Shown here in pieces: positions 45,480 through 58,546 of a DNA stretch of 64,000 nt. This DNA comes from Rebecca billardiae RCC1528. Its lineage: Eukaryota > Haptophyta. Below the pieces are notes generated by a model that was not told the origin of the DNA, did not search any database, and worked only from the letters and a program-made list of their open reading frames with translations. The stretch spans positions 62,001-126,000 of the forward strand of contig OZ251238.1 in NCBI GenBank assembly GCA_965240325.2. The letters run 5' to 3'. The position numbers and the translations under genes were made by a program. How positions within the stretch are numbered: the stretch's first letter is position 1; each line of letters begins with the position of its first letter.

Positions 45480-48400
45480 GAGGATGCTTGGAGGTCGAGC
45501 AGCAGCGAGTGCGGACGGGCCGCCTCGCCCTCAGAGCCGCGCTGCGGTGCGCCCTCCGCCGCGCAGCTGCGGCGCGCGGCCGCGATGCACACGGGCGCCG
45601 CGTGCCACCACTCCGCACCCTCCTCCGCCTCCGCACCCTCCGCCTCCGCACCCTCCGCCTCCGCACCCTCCTCCGCCTCCGCACCCTCTGCCTCCGCACC
45701 CTCCGCCTCCGCACCCTCCGCCTCTCCCTCCGGCTGCGGCCGCGGCGCGCGCGGCGCGCGCGCGCGCGCGGCGGGCAGCAGCACGCTGCCCAGCGGCGGC
45801 GCGTCCGGCTCGTCCGCCGCGCACAGCAGCGGCACCGCCAGACTCGCGCAGCCGGCGGACGCGTGCGCGCCGCGCGCGCCGCCGCCGCCGCGCGACAGCC
45901 ACGCGAGCACCGCGCCGTGCAGCGGCTGCGCGCACCCGCCGCGCCGCGCGCGTGGCGCGCAGAGCGCGAGCGGCGGCGCCGCGCAGCCCGGCGCGGCGGG
46001 TGCGCACGGCGCGAGCCGTGCGCCGAGCAGCACCGCGCCGCGCACGCCGAACGCGCAGCGCGCGGCGGCCGCCCGCTCGGCCTCCGCGCCCGCGTGCTGC
46101 TGCGCGCCCGCGAGCTCCCCCGCGTCCGTGCGCAGCAGCGCGAGGCTCAGCTCGTCCGGCCGCACGCCGAGCGCGGCCGCGGCGCGCGCGCGGCTCGCGC
46201 CGAGCAGCGCGTGCGGGCACAGCAGCCGGCCGAGGGCCACGCCGCACACGGCGCCGCCGGACGCGCCTGCGGCGGCGTCGGCGGCGCGCGTGGCCGCGGC
46301 GAGCGCGGCGCCGACGGCGGGCTCGGTGGCCGGCGGCGCCGGCGGCGGCGTCGCGAGCGCGCCGTGCGCGCCGCCCGGCTCGATCAGCGCGCAGCCCGCG
46401 TGCGCGCGGCCGCACAGCTCGGCCACCCACGCGCCCAGCGGCGCGGCGCCGCCCCACTCGCACGGCGCGCGCCACGCGGGCGGGGCGGCGTCGGCGCGGA
46501 CGGCGCGCAGCGCGGCCAGGCCGGCCGCGCACAGCGGCGCGCCGGCCGCCGCCGCGTCCGCCGCGTCCGCCGCCTCGCGCAGCCCGGCGGCGGCGGCGCC
46601 GAGCGCGGCGTCGCGCGCGGCCGCCTCGCGCGCGAGCCAGCGCGCGCTCGGCGCGTCCGCCGCGCGCCCGGCCGCGAGCAGCAGCGGCGCGAGGTCCGGC
46701 TCGGACTCCGCGCCGGGCGCGTGCGCGCCGCCGGCGCCGTCGGGCGCGCGCAGCGCGGCGCGCGCCGCGCGCGAGCGCGCCGCCGCCGCCTCGAGCGCCG
46801 CGCACAGCGCGCGCGCGCGCGAGGCCGCCTCGGCCGCGCCCGGCGCGCCGCCGCCGTCCGCCTCGGCGCCGCCGCCCGCACCCGCCTCGCTCGCCTCCGC
46901 CGCCGCCTCCGCCGCCGCCGCCTCCTCCGCCGCGCCGACCGGCAGCGCGGGCCGCAGGTCGGCGAGGCCGTGCAGCAGCTGCCGCACGCGCTGCCGCGCG
47001 GCCGCGCGCGCGGCCGAGGCTGGCAGCAGCGCCGCGGCGGCGGCGTCGGCATCGTCCGCGCCCGCGGCCGCCTCGGCGGCGGCGCGCGCCCACGCGGCCG
47101 CGTGCCGCAGCGCCGCGGCGCCCGCGCCGCCGCCCGCGCCGGGCCCGGCGGCGGGCTCGGCGGCGGCGCGCGGCGGCAGCACGCCCGCACCCACGAGCGC
47201 CGCATCCGCCGCGGGCCCGACGCACTCGCGCACCAGCCGGCGCAGCGCCGCGCCGTGCTGCTGCGCGCCCGCGCCGTGGGCTGCGCCGCCCCCGCCGTAC
47301 ACGCCGCCGCCCGCCAGCTCGGCGCGCAGCGCGGCCCACGCGCACGCGCCGCCCTCCTCCGCGCCGCCGCCGCCGCCGCCGTCGCCGTGTGCGCGCAGGT
47401 GCGCGCGCGCGGCGCCGAGCGCGGCGCGCAGCTCGGCCGCGCCCCAGCCCTCCACGCCGCCCGCAGCCGCGCCGCGTGTGCGCAGCAGCAGCTGCGCGCG
47501 GCAGCCGCCCGCGGCGTGCAGCCTGCGCGCGCGCCGAGAAGCAAGCAACGGCGCACGCGGCCGGCGCGGCGGGTGTGAGGGCGGGCGGGGGCGGGTGCCG
47601 CCACCGCGGCCGCGCGCGCGGCGGTCGACGCGCGCACGCACACACACGCACACGCGCACACGCACACACGCACACACGCGCACGCACGCACGAACACGCG
47701 CACACGCACACGCGCACACACGCGCACACACACGCACACACACACACACGCACACGCGCACCTGCAGATCTGCACGGCGAGGCGCGCCGCCTGCTCCGAC
47801 GGCGCTGCGCCCAGCCACGCGCCCGCCTCCGCCAGCGCCGCGCGCAGGGCTGCGCCGAGCCCGAGGCTGTGCGGAGGGCACAGGCTGAGCCGCACGCAGC
47901 TGCGCAGCAGGCAGGGCGGCAGCGGGGCCGGGCCGTGCGGCTGCAGTGCGCACAGCAGCAGCAGACGGCTGCCTGGCGCCCACGGGCCTGCGGCGCACGG
48001 CGCACAGCGCACAGCGCACACGGGCGGCGCGGGGGCAGGGCGGGTGGGCGCGCGGACGCGCGCGGTGCGGTGCGGTGTGCGCTGTGCGGTGTGTGGTGTG
48101 CGGTGTGCTGTGTGCTGTGTGTGGTGTGCGGTGTGCGGTGTGTGCTGTGTGCTGTGTGCTGTGTGCTGTGTGGTGCGCGGCTGGGCCCCACCTGCGTCCA
48201 GCTCCGCTGTGAGCGCGCGCAGCCAGGTGGGGGGCGCGCTGTGCGCGTCGAGCAGCAGCGCCCAGCGGTTGGCGCCCTCGCGCGCGCCCCGCACCGCCGC
48301 GCTCGCCGCCTCGAGCGCGCCCGCGCCGCCGCCGAGCCCCAGTACGCTCAGGCTCACGCCGTGCGAACCCGCGGCCGCCGCGACCGCCGCGCACACGTCG

Positions 48401-51269
48401 GCCGCGCCGCCTTCGCCGCCGTCCTCGCCCTGCGCGGGCAGCAGGAGCGCGAGCGGCGCGCCGGCGGGGGCGGCGCGGAGCGCGGCGGCAAGGAGCTCCG
48501 GCGCCGTGCGCGCGCCCAGCGCCGCCGCGAGCGCGCCCGCCGCGCTGCCCTCCTCGCGCGCGCCGCCCGCGCGGCGCGCGTCCGCGCGGCCGCCGAGCGC
48601 TGCGAGCGCGAGCGCGCGCGCGCACTGCAGCGCGTGCGCCGTGGGGTTGAGCGCGCAGCCGAGCAGCAGCGTCGCCCACGCGCTGCCCGCCTCCTCCACG
48701 CACGCGCCGCTCAGGCCGTGCGCCGCCGCCGCCGCCGCGCCGCCGACGCGCACGCGCGGCGGCGGCGCCGCGCCGCCGAGCGCGGCCGCCCAGCGCGCGG
48801 GCGCGGCGCGCGCGCTCTCGCGCAGCGCGCCGCACAGCTCGGGGCGCGCCGCGCCCAGCAGCGCGCGCAGCCGCAGCTCGGCGCGGCGCGCGGCGGCGCG
48901 GCGCGGCGCGCCGAGCGCCGCGCGCACCTCCGGCGGCAGCGCCGGCAGCGCCACCGCCGCCGCCGCCGCGCCCTCGGCGCCGCCTCCGCGCGCGCCCAGC
49001 AGCCACCGCCACTCGGCGGCGGAGGGCGCGGCGCGCGTGCCGCGCAGCGCGCCCAGCGCGACGCCCAGCGCGGCGGTGAGCCGGTGGCGCGGGAGGCAGC
49101 CGAGCGCGGCGTCGCGCGCGGCGGCGCGCAGCGTCGCGCGCGCGAGCGCGCCCGCGCGCTCGGCGCGCGCCGCCGCGCCGCCGTCCGCGTCGGCCGCGCC
49201 GCCGCCGTCCGCGCCGCCGCCGGCCGCGCCGCCGCCGCCGCCGCCGCCGCCGGCCGCCGGCCGCGCGCGCTCGGCGGCCGGCGGCGGCAGCGCGGCGGCG
49301 GCGGCGCGCAGCGTGGCCTCGAGCGCGGGCAGCGCGTGCGCGTACGCGGGGTGCAGCGCGCACAGCGCCGACGCGCCGCCGTGCGCCGCCGCCGCCGCCG
49401 CGGCCACCGCCGCGTACGGCGCGGCCGCCGCGTCGCACGCGTCCGCGCGCGCCTGCGCCGCGCGCGCCTTTGCGGCGACCGCGCGCGCGTCCGCCTGCAG
49501 CCGGCCGAGCGCGGCGAGCAGCGCGGCGTCGTCGAGGAGCGAGGCGCGCGCCGCGCCGGCGGCGGGCTCCGCCTCCGCCCCGCCCGCCGCGTACGCCCCG
49601 TCCCACCCGCCCCACCCGCCGCCGCCCCACCCGCCGCCGCCGTCGGGCGCGAGCGCGTCCGCCGCCGCCAGCCGCTGCAGCATGGCCGCCCGCGCGGTGC
49701 GCACCGAGCCGAGCGCGCACCCCAGCTCGGCGCGCGCAGACGCGCGCGCGGCCGCGAGGCGCGGCGCGTCGGCGCGCAGCGCGAGCGCGAGCAGGTGCGC
49801 CTCGAGCGCGCCGTCGGACAGCGCGCAGTCCACCACCGCCACGCGCGCGCACAGCTCGGCGCACAGCGCGCCCACGCCGCCGCGCGCCGCCGAGCACAGC
49901 AGCAGCCGCGCGCCGGCGGAGGGCGCCAGCCGCGCGCCGCCCGGCCACAGCCGGCCGCGCGGGCGGCACGCGGCGGCGGCGGCGCGCGCGGCGGCGGCGA
50001 GGGCCGCGTCCGCCTCCGCCACGTCGAGCCCGCCGCCGCCCTCGCCCTCCGCGCCGCCGCCCTCCTCCTCCTCCGCGCCGCCCCAGCCCGCGCGCGCGCC
50101 CCCGCCGCCGCCGCCGCGCGGCTCGGGGTGCGCCTCGTCCGCGCCGTGTGCGAGCAGCGGCAGCAGCGCCGCCTCGAGCAGCGGCAGCGCGCAGCGGGGC
50201 AGGCCGTGGGCGCACTCGAGGAGCACCACGCCGCCGTAGCGCAGCGCGGCGGAGACCGCGGCGGCCCACGCGCGCGGCGGCGCCGCGGCGTTGGCGCGCG
50301 TCAGCCGCGCCGCGCCGCCGCCCGCGCCGCCCGCGCCGCCCGCGCCGCCCGCGCCGCCCGCGCCGCCGCGGCCGCGCAGCGCGCCGCCGCCGTCGGCGAG
50401 CGCGGCGGCGAGCCACGCGACGACGGCGCCGCTCGGGTCGAGCAGCAGCGGCGGCCGCTCGGAGCGCGTGGCCACCAGCGCGCACACCGCCGCGCCGCCC
50501 GCGGGCGGCGGCGGCGGCTCGGCGCCCGGCGCGCGCGCGCGCGCGTGCGCGTGCGCACCCGCCGCCTCCGCCTCCGCCGCCGCCGCCGCCTCCTCCGCAC
50601 ACGGCAGCCCGGCCGCCGCCCAGCCGCGCAGCTCGGCGGCGGGCACGCAGCGGCGCACGAGCTCGGCGGGCGTGGGCGGCGGCGGCGGCGGCCCCGCCGC
50701 CGCCGCGCCGCCGCCCGCGCCCTCCTCCGCCCCCTCCGGCGGCCCCTGCGCGCCGCCGAGGGCCGCCCCGCGCAGGCTGTGCGGCACGCCCGCCGCCTCC
50801 AGCGCCGCCTCCGCGCCGCGCACGAGCTCGGCGCGCGCGCGCGCCCGCAGCGGGCCGGCGTGCGCGAGGAGGACGGCGCACGCGAGCGCGTCGCCCGCGA
50901 GCGCGCGCTGCGCGCCCGCGCACGCGCCCGCCGCCGCGATCCACCGCGCGCCGTGCTCGCGCAGCCCGCCGAGCAGCGCGCGCGCGCGCGCCACGCGCGC
51001 GCGCGCGACCTCGGCCGCCGCTCGCTCGCGGTGCGCCGCCGCCACGCGCGCCGCGTAAGCGTCGCGCGCGGCGCGGATGGCGGCGGCGTGGCGCGCGGCG
51101 TCGGCGTGCGCGCGCGCGAGGCCGGCCGACGCGGCCGCCGCCTCCGCCTCGAGCACCGCCGCGCGCGCGCCGCCGCCGCCGCCGCCGCCGATGGCGCCGC
51201 CGACCGAGGCCGCGCGCGCGCGCGCGCCCAACCCCAGCGGGTGCGGCGGCTGCGGCGCACACGCCGGCT

Positions 51270-51303
<34 letters not shown>

Positions 51304-51889
51304 GGCCGCGCCGCCGCCGCCGCCGCCGGGCGCGCGCGCGCGCTCGAGCTCGGAGCGCGCGGTGCGCAGCTGCGCGGAGAGCCGCTCGGCCTCGGCGCGC
51401 GCGCGCTCCGCCCCCGCCTGCGCGCGCGCCAGCTCGTCCAGCTGCGCCGCCGCCGCCGCCTCGCCGCCGCCGAGCGCGCGCTCGCGCGCTCGCAGCGCGC
51501 GGCCGAGCGCGCGCGCGTCTCGGCACGCGCGCGCGAGCGCGTGGCAGCCGCCGACGAGGCGCGCGCGCGCGGCGGCGTGCTCGCGCGCGGCGGCGGCGTA
51601 CGTCGCGTCGAACGCGACGAGCAGCTCGAGCAGCGCGCGCGGCGACGCCGCGCACGCGCTCGCCGGCCCGGCGCGCGCGCACGCGAGCAGGTGCGCGCGC
51701 GCGGCCGCGCCCGCGAGCGCGTCCGCGCGCAGCGCCTCGGCCTCGCGCGCCTCCTCCGCCTCGGCGCCGTCGAAGAGGGAGCGCGCGACCTCGCGCGCCT
51801 CCTCGGAGAGCGCGCCGTCCACGCCGGCGTGCCGCGCCGCGCCGCCGCCGCCCTCGTCGCCCGACGACTCGGACGAGGACCAACCGCCA

Positions 51890-51923
<34 letters not shown>

Positions 51924-54132
51924 ACGCCGCGGCGGCGGCGGCGGCGCCGCCCTTGCGAGCGGCGGCGGCGGCGGCGGCGGTGCGCAGCGGCGCGGCGGCG
52001 AGCGCGGCGGGCGCGGCCTCGCGCGGCGGCGTGGGCTGCTGCGGCTGCGCCTCCGCCGCCATCGCCGCCTCCGCCGCCGCCGCCTCCGCCGCCGCCTCCG
52101 CCGCGCGCTCCCCGAGCGCATCCGCCGCCCTGTCGTCAGCCAGCACGCGCCGCAGCGTGCGGCCGAGCGCGCGCTGGCACAGATGCACCGCCGCCTCGGC
52201 GCGCCAGGGCGGCAGGTGCACGAGCGCGGCGCAGCGGCCGAGCGCGGGCGAGAGCAGCGAGAGCGCCGCGCCCACGCCGCCGCCGCCGCCCTCCTCCTCG
52301 CCCCCCGCCGTGCACAGCGTCAGCACCACGCTCACGTGCGCGCACACTGCGCGCCGCAGCAGCAGCGCGGCGCCGGCCGCGCCGGCGCCGGCCGCGCCCT
52401 CCGAGCCGCCCGCACCCGCGCCGCCGGCCGCGGCGCCGTCGGCGTCCGCGGCGGCGTCGGCGGCGGCGTCGGCGGCGGCCGTGGCTGCTGCTGCCGCCGC
52501 GGCGGCGGCGGCGGCGGCGGCGGCGGTCTGCGCGGCGGACGACGACGCGCGCCGCCCGCCCCCGTCGTGCGCCGCGGCGGCGCGCGCGCCGTGTGCCGCG
52601 GCGCGCGCGGCCCTGGCGTGCGCGGCGCGCTGCCGTGCAGCTGCTGCGTCTCGCCGTCGGCGAGCAGCGGGCCGAGCGCCTCGAGGGCGTGGGGCGGCAG
52701 GGCGTGCGCGCCGGTGAGCAGCAGCGCGGTGCGCTGCCGCCGCGCCGCCGCGTCGCACGCCACCTCCGCCACCGCGCACAGCCACGCGCCCACCGCGCCC
52801 GCCTCTGCGTCGGTGCGGCCGGGCGCGCGCAGCCGCAGCACGCGGCAGCCCGCGTCCGCGGCGGCGAGCCGCGCGAGCGACGCCTTGCCCGAGCACGGCG
52901 GGCCGCAGAGGGCGAGGTGAGAGCCGCCGCCCGGCGCCGTCGGCGTCTGCGCGCACAGCAGCCGGCGCAGCCGCAGCAGCGCGAGCGTCGCGCCGTCATG
53001 CAGCAGCAGCGGGCAGCGCGCGCTCCGCGCGTCGTCGTCCGCGCCGTCCGCCACGCCGCCGCCCGGCGCCGCGCCGCCGCCAAACCCGCCGGCGCTCGCG
53101 CCGGCGCCGCCGGGCGTGGGCGGCAGCGGCGTGGCGGGCAGCTCGGCGAGGCCGGCGCCCAGCTCCGCCCCGCCCTCCGCCGCGCCCTCCGCCTCCGCCG
53201 CCAGCGCCTCCGCCGCCGCGTCAAAGTGCGCGCGCGCCTCGGCCAGCTCCAGCCGTGCGTACGCGCCCCGGGGCACGCCCTCCGCGCCGCCCTGCTCGCC
53301 CGGTGGCAGCAGCGCCTCCTCGAGGGTGGAGCGCGCGGAGAGGGCGGAGACGGTGGAGGCGGAGGAGGCGCGGCCGAGGGAGGGCGGCGGCGGGTGGAGC
53401 AGCGCGAGCGACGCCGCGCGCCGCCGCAGCGGCGAGCCCTCGCGCGCCGCGTGCGAGCGCGCCAGCAGCGGCTGGTGGGAGAGCGCGGGCGGCACGCGCG
53501 CAGAGCAGCCCCCGCCGCTGCCGCCGCCGCACCCGCCGCGCTCGGGCGAGTGCGGCGGCGCGACGGCGAGGTGCGGCGGCGGCGCGGCGGCGGGCGCGGC
53601 GGCGGGTGCGCCGAGTGCCAGCGGCGGCGGCAGCCGCAGGCTGGGCGGCGGCAGCGCGCGCTGCCCTGGGCTGCCGTGCGGCGCGCAGCCGAGCGGGCTC
53701 GCCGCCGCCGAGCCGCCGCCGCCGCCCGAGCCGCGGCTGCGGCGGCGCGGCGGCGACGCGCCGCGCGCGGCGCTGAGCGCGCGGCTGAAGAGCGGCGGCT
53801 CGGCGGCGGCGCCGAGCCAGCCGCGCTCGCACGCGGGCACCGCCGCGCACAGCGCCGCGCAGATCGCCTCCGCCGCGGCCGCTCCCAGCCCCTCGTCGGG
53901 GCCGAGCGGGTCTGCGAGTGTGCGCGCGCCTTCGTGCGCACACAGGCGGCACAGCGCGCCCACCGCGCCGCCGCCCGCCGCGGCGGCCGCGGCGGCGGCG
54001 GCCGCGGCGGTGCCGCCGGGCGTGGGCGGCGGCTGCGCGTGCGCGTGCAGCGCGTGCGCGTCGATCGCGACGCGCAGCGCACACGCCCAGCGCGCGAGGT
54101 CGCGCGGCGCGCACAGCGCCCAGCCCGCGGCC

Positions 54133-54184
<52 letters not shown>

Positions 54185-55455
54185 CGCCGTCGGCGAGCGC
54201 GCGCACCGCGCCGTGCGCCGCCGCCATCGCGCAGCCCAGCGCGTCCGCGAGCTCGGCGCACGCGGGCGGCGCGCGCGCGAGCGCGGCGCGCAGCAGCGCG
54301 CCGCCGAGCGCGCCGAGCGCCGCCTCGGACGGCGCGCCCACGTGCAGCTGCGCAAACGCGGCGGCCAGGCGCGGCGGCAGCGGGCGGCGGCCGGGCTCGG
54401 CGCGCGGCCGCGCGCACGCGAGCACGCGCAGCCGCCGCGCGCGCGCCCACGCCCAGCCCGCGCCGTGCGCGGCCGGGGCCGCGCCGCCGCCGCCCGCCGC
54501 CGCCGCCGCCGCCGCGGCCGCGCGCCAGTGCGCGCTCGCCAGCTCGGCCGGCGGCAGCCACAGGCCGCGCGCGCACAGCAGCTGGCGCAGCGCGGCGTGT
54601 GCGCCGGAGGGCGCGTGCGGCTGCGGCTGCTGCGGCGGCTGCTGCGGCTGCGGCTGCGCGGGCAGGTTGAGGTCGTCGACCAGCAGCACCACCCAGCACG
54701 CACCACCCGCGCCCGCGCCCGCCTCCGCGCCACCCGCACCCCCGGACCCGCCGCCGCCGCGCGCGCGCCGCGCGCCGCGCGCGCGCGCGCCCGGCGGCGG
54801 GCGCGGCAGCAGCTGCGCGGCGCCGTCGCGCGGCGCGCGCGCCGCCGCGCACGCGCGCAGCAGCGCGCACCCCACCGCGCCCGCGCCCGTGCCCGCGCCC
54901 AGCCGCAGCACGCTGCGCGCCGCGCGCGGGCACGCGCGCGCCGCCGCGTGCGCGGCCGCCACCCGCTTCGCTGCGCCGCGCGGCCCGACGAGCAGCGCGG
55001 GGCAGCGCGCGAGGAGCAGCGCGCCGCACAGCCGGCGCACGGCCTCGGTGGCAGCGGTGGGCACGCACAGCGTGCCCGCGCACGCGGCGCGCAGCGCGCC
55101 CGCCTCCGCGTCGCGCAGCGCGCGCGGCGGCGGCGGCGGCGGCGGCGCGCCCGCGCACGGCGCGCCCGGCAGCCACGCCCACGCGCCGCAGCCCGGCTCC
55201 AGCCACGCGCACTCGAGCGGCAGCCCGGGCGGCGGCGCTGCCTCGCGCGGCACGAGCGCGCACAGCTCCGCGCCCAGCCGCGCGCGCGCGCGTGCTGGCA
55301 GCTGGCCGCCCATGCCCCACAGCGCGCACAGCAGCACCCAGCGCGCGCAGAAGGCGGACGCGAGCGCGTGCGCGCGCTCGTGCGCGGCCGCGGCCGCCGC
55401 CGCCTCCGCCTCCGCCTCGTCGTCCGAGCCGCCGCCGTCGCCGCCGCCGAGGGCG

Positions 55456-55488
<33 letters not shown>

Positions 55489-58400
55489 GCGTCGGCGCCG
55501 GCCGGCGGCGCGCGGCCGCGCGCGCCCGCCGCGCCCGCCGCGCCGCGCTGCGACTTGCGCGCGGCTGGGCGCTCGCCTCGCGCACGCTGCGCCCCTCGCG
55601 CGTGCTGCGCGATCAGCGCGCGCAGCCCGGACGAGAGCAGCGCGAGGAAGGTGCGCAGCAGCGCGGGCGGCGCGCACTCTGCGGCGAGCTCGCGCGCGCC
55701 GCCGCCCGCCGCGTGCTCCGCCGCCGCGTCGAGCGCCAGCGCGAGCGCGCGCAGGGCCACGGACGAGGCGTGCATCTGCGCGGGCACCTCAAAGGAGCCG
55801 CCGCCCCCAAGCGCGGCCTCGGCGGCGGAGAGCGCGGCGCGGTCCCCGACCAGCAGCGGCGCGAGCGCGCGCGCGCACGCGGCCTGCAGCGCGCACGGCG
55901 CCCCCGCCGCGCGCGGCCCGCCGCCGCCGCCGCCGCCGCCGCCGTCGAGGTCGGAGGAGCGGCGGCGCGCGCTGCCGCGGCGCGCGCTGCCCTCGCGCGA
56001 GCCGCCGCCAAACCCGCCGACGCCGCCGCCCGCGGCCGCCGCGCCCGCGGCCGCGGCGGCAAAGGCCACGCCGCCGCCACCGCCGCGGCCGCGGCCGCGC
56101 CCCTGCCCGTACGCGCGGCGTGTGCGCACGCCCACCTCGCCCACGTCCGCGCCGACCGCGCACCGAGCGCCGCCCGGCCGCGCGCACACGCCGCCGCCTT
56201 GGCCGCCCTCCGCCTCCGCGTCCGACTGGTCCGACGTGTCGTCCTCGTCCTCCGCCTCCGCCTCGGAGGACGCGGTGGACGGCGCGGAGGAGGAGGAGGC
56301 GGAGGAGGCGGAGGCGGAGCCCCCCGCCAGGTGCCCCGCGTCGGCGGGCCGCGCGCCGCCGCCCGCCGCGCCGGCCGCCGCCGCGCTCGCGCCGCCGGCC
56401 GCGCCGCCGCCGAGCGGCGGCGCGGCCGGCGGCGCGCGCGGCAGCGTCGCGCGCGCGGCGGCGCGCGGCGCGGGCGCGAGCGCGCGCGCCGCGAGCAGCC
56501 GGCAGTAGCGCAGCAGCCGCGCGGCGGGCGGCACCGCTTCCTCCCCCACGTGGCACAGCCCGCACGCCAACAGCGCCGCGGGCGCCGCGTGCGCCGCGCT
56601 GTCGGTCTCGAGGAGCAGCGCCACGGCGCGCGGCACGCGCACGCTGCCGCCGCGCGGGTCGCACAGCAGCTGCCCGCCCCACGGCCACGCGCCCGGCCCC
56701 AGTCCCTCGAGCGAGCGCGCGTCGAGCGAGCCGTCGACGCAGAGCCACCACGGCTGCGGGCGCGCGCGCGCGCCGCCGCGCCGCGCGCGCCGCGCCACCG
56801 CGCCGCCGCGCGCGCCCGCCGCCGCGCTCGGCGTCGGCCGCTCGGCGGCGGCTGCGGTGCGGCGGCGCGTGCGCGCGCCCACAGCCGTGCGCGGCGCGCG
56901 CGCGCCGCCGTGCGCATCCGGCGGCTGCAGGCCGAGCGGGCTGCCGCCGCGCGCGCCGTCGGCGGCGGCGGCGCGCGTGCCGAGCGCGCGGAAGCTAGCG
57001 GCGCCCGCCGCGCCCCCCTCCGCGCCCGCGCCCTCGTCCTCGCCGCCGTCCGCGTCGCTGCCGCTGCCGCCGCCGCTGCCGCCACCGCTGCCGCTGCCGC
57101 CGCCGCTGCCGCCGCCGCTGCCGCTGCCGCCGCCGCTGCCGCCGCCGCTGCCGCTGCCGCTGCCGCTGCCGCCGCCGCTGCCGCTGCCGCTGCCGCCGCC
57201 GCGCGCCGCCTCGTCCGCCTCGCTGGCCGAGTCGGAGCGCTCGGAGCTCGGCGCGTCGGAGCGCTCGGAGCTCGGCGCGTCGGCGGCCGCGGCCGCGCGC
57301 CGCCGCTGCTGCTGCTGCTGCTGCTGCTGCTTTGCCGCTGCGCGCAGCAGCGCGGGCAGCAGGCCCTCATCCCACTCGCCGCTGCCGTCGGCGCGCGCGC
57401 AGCCGAGCCACGCGCCGCCGCCGCCGTCGAGCGCGTGCGCGTCCACTGTCGCGCACGCGCCGCGCGCGCGCCGCCGCGCGCACAGCGCGCCGAGCAGCGT
57501 GCGCCACAGCGCGCTCTTGCCCGAGCGCGGCGGCCCCAGCAGCAGCACGCAGCGGCGCGCGCGCAGCAGCTCGTGCAGCGCCACGCCACAGCCCACCCAC
57601 TCGCGCAGCGGCAGCGGCGCGCACGCGCGGCCCGCGCACGCGCCCTCGAGCGCGCGCGCCACGCGGCCGCACCGCCCGCGCAGCGGCGGCGCGCCGGGTG
57701 CGGGCGCGGGTGCGGGCGGTGCGTGCGGCGGTGCTGGGTGCCGTGGCAGCGGCCGCGGCAGCGGCCGTGGCAGCAGCGCGTCGAGCAGGGCGGCGCACTC
57801 GGCAGCCGCGCACGGCCCTCGGTGCTCGGCCGGCGGCGCGCACCGCTCGAGCGCCTCGCGCAGCGCGGCGCACTCTTCGGCCATCGAATCAGCCGCGCCC
57901 TCGGCGCCGCCGCCCTCGGCGCCGCCGCCCTCGGCGCCGCCGCCCTCCTCGCTGCCCGAGTCGGCGGCGCTGCCGCTGCCGCCGCTGCCGTCGTCCGAGC
58001 AGCCGCCGCCGCCGCCGCCGCCGCCGCCGCTGCTGCTGCTGCTGCTGCTGCTCAGCCCGAGCGAGCGCCCGCCCCGCGCCTCCGCCTCGGCGCCGCGCGC
58101 CGCGCGCCGCCGCCGCGCGCGCGCCGCGCCGAGCGCCGCGCCCGCCTCCCGCGCGAGCGCGGCCAGCAGCGCGCCGCCCAGCGCGCACGCGCCGCCGCCC
58201 GCGGGCGCGCACCCGCCGTGCAGCTCGGCGGCGTGCGCGAGCGCGCAGCACAGCCGGCGGCCGAGCGCCGCGCCGTGCGCGAAGCCGGCCGCGCCCAGCG
58301 CCGCGGCGGCGAGCGCGGCCGCGTCCGGCGCGCGCACGTGCACGGGCCGCAGGTACGCGGCCAGCGAGGGTGGCAGCAGCGCGCGAGCGCACGCGCCGCG

Positions 58401-58507
58401 CCCGCCGCCGGCCGCGGGCAGCGCTGCGGCGGTGGGTGCGGCGCCGTGCGTGTGCGGCAGGAGCGTGAGCACGAGGGCGGCGTGGCGCAGCGGCGCGCCC
58501 TCCGCGC

Positions 58508-58546
<39 letters not shown>

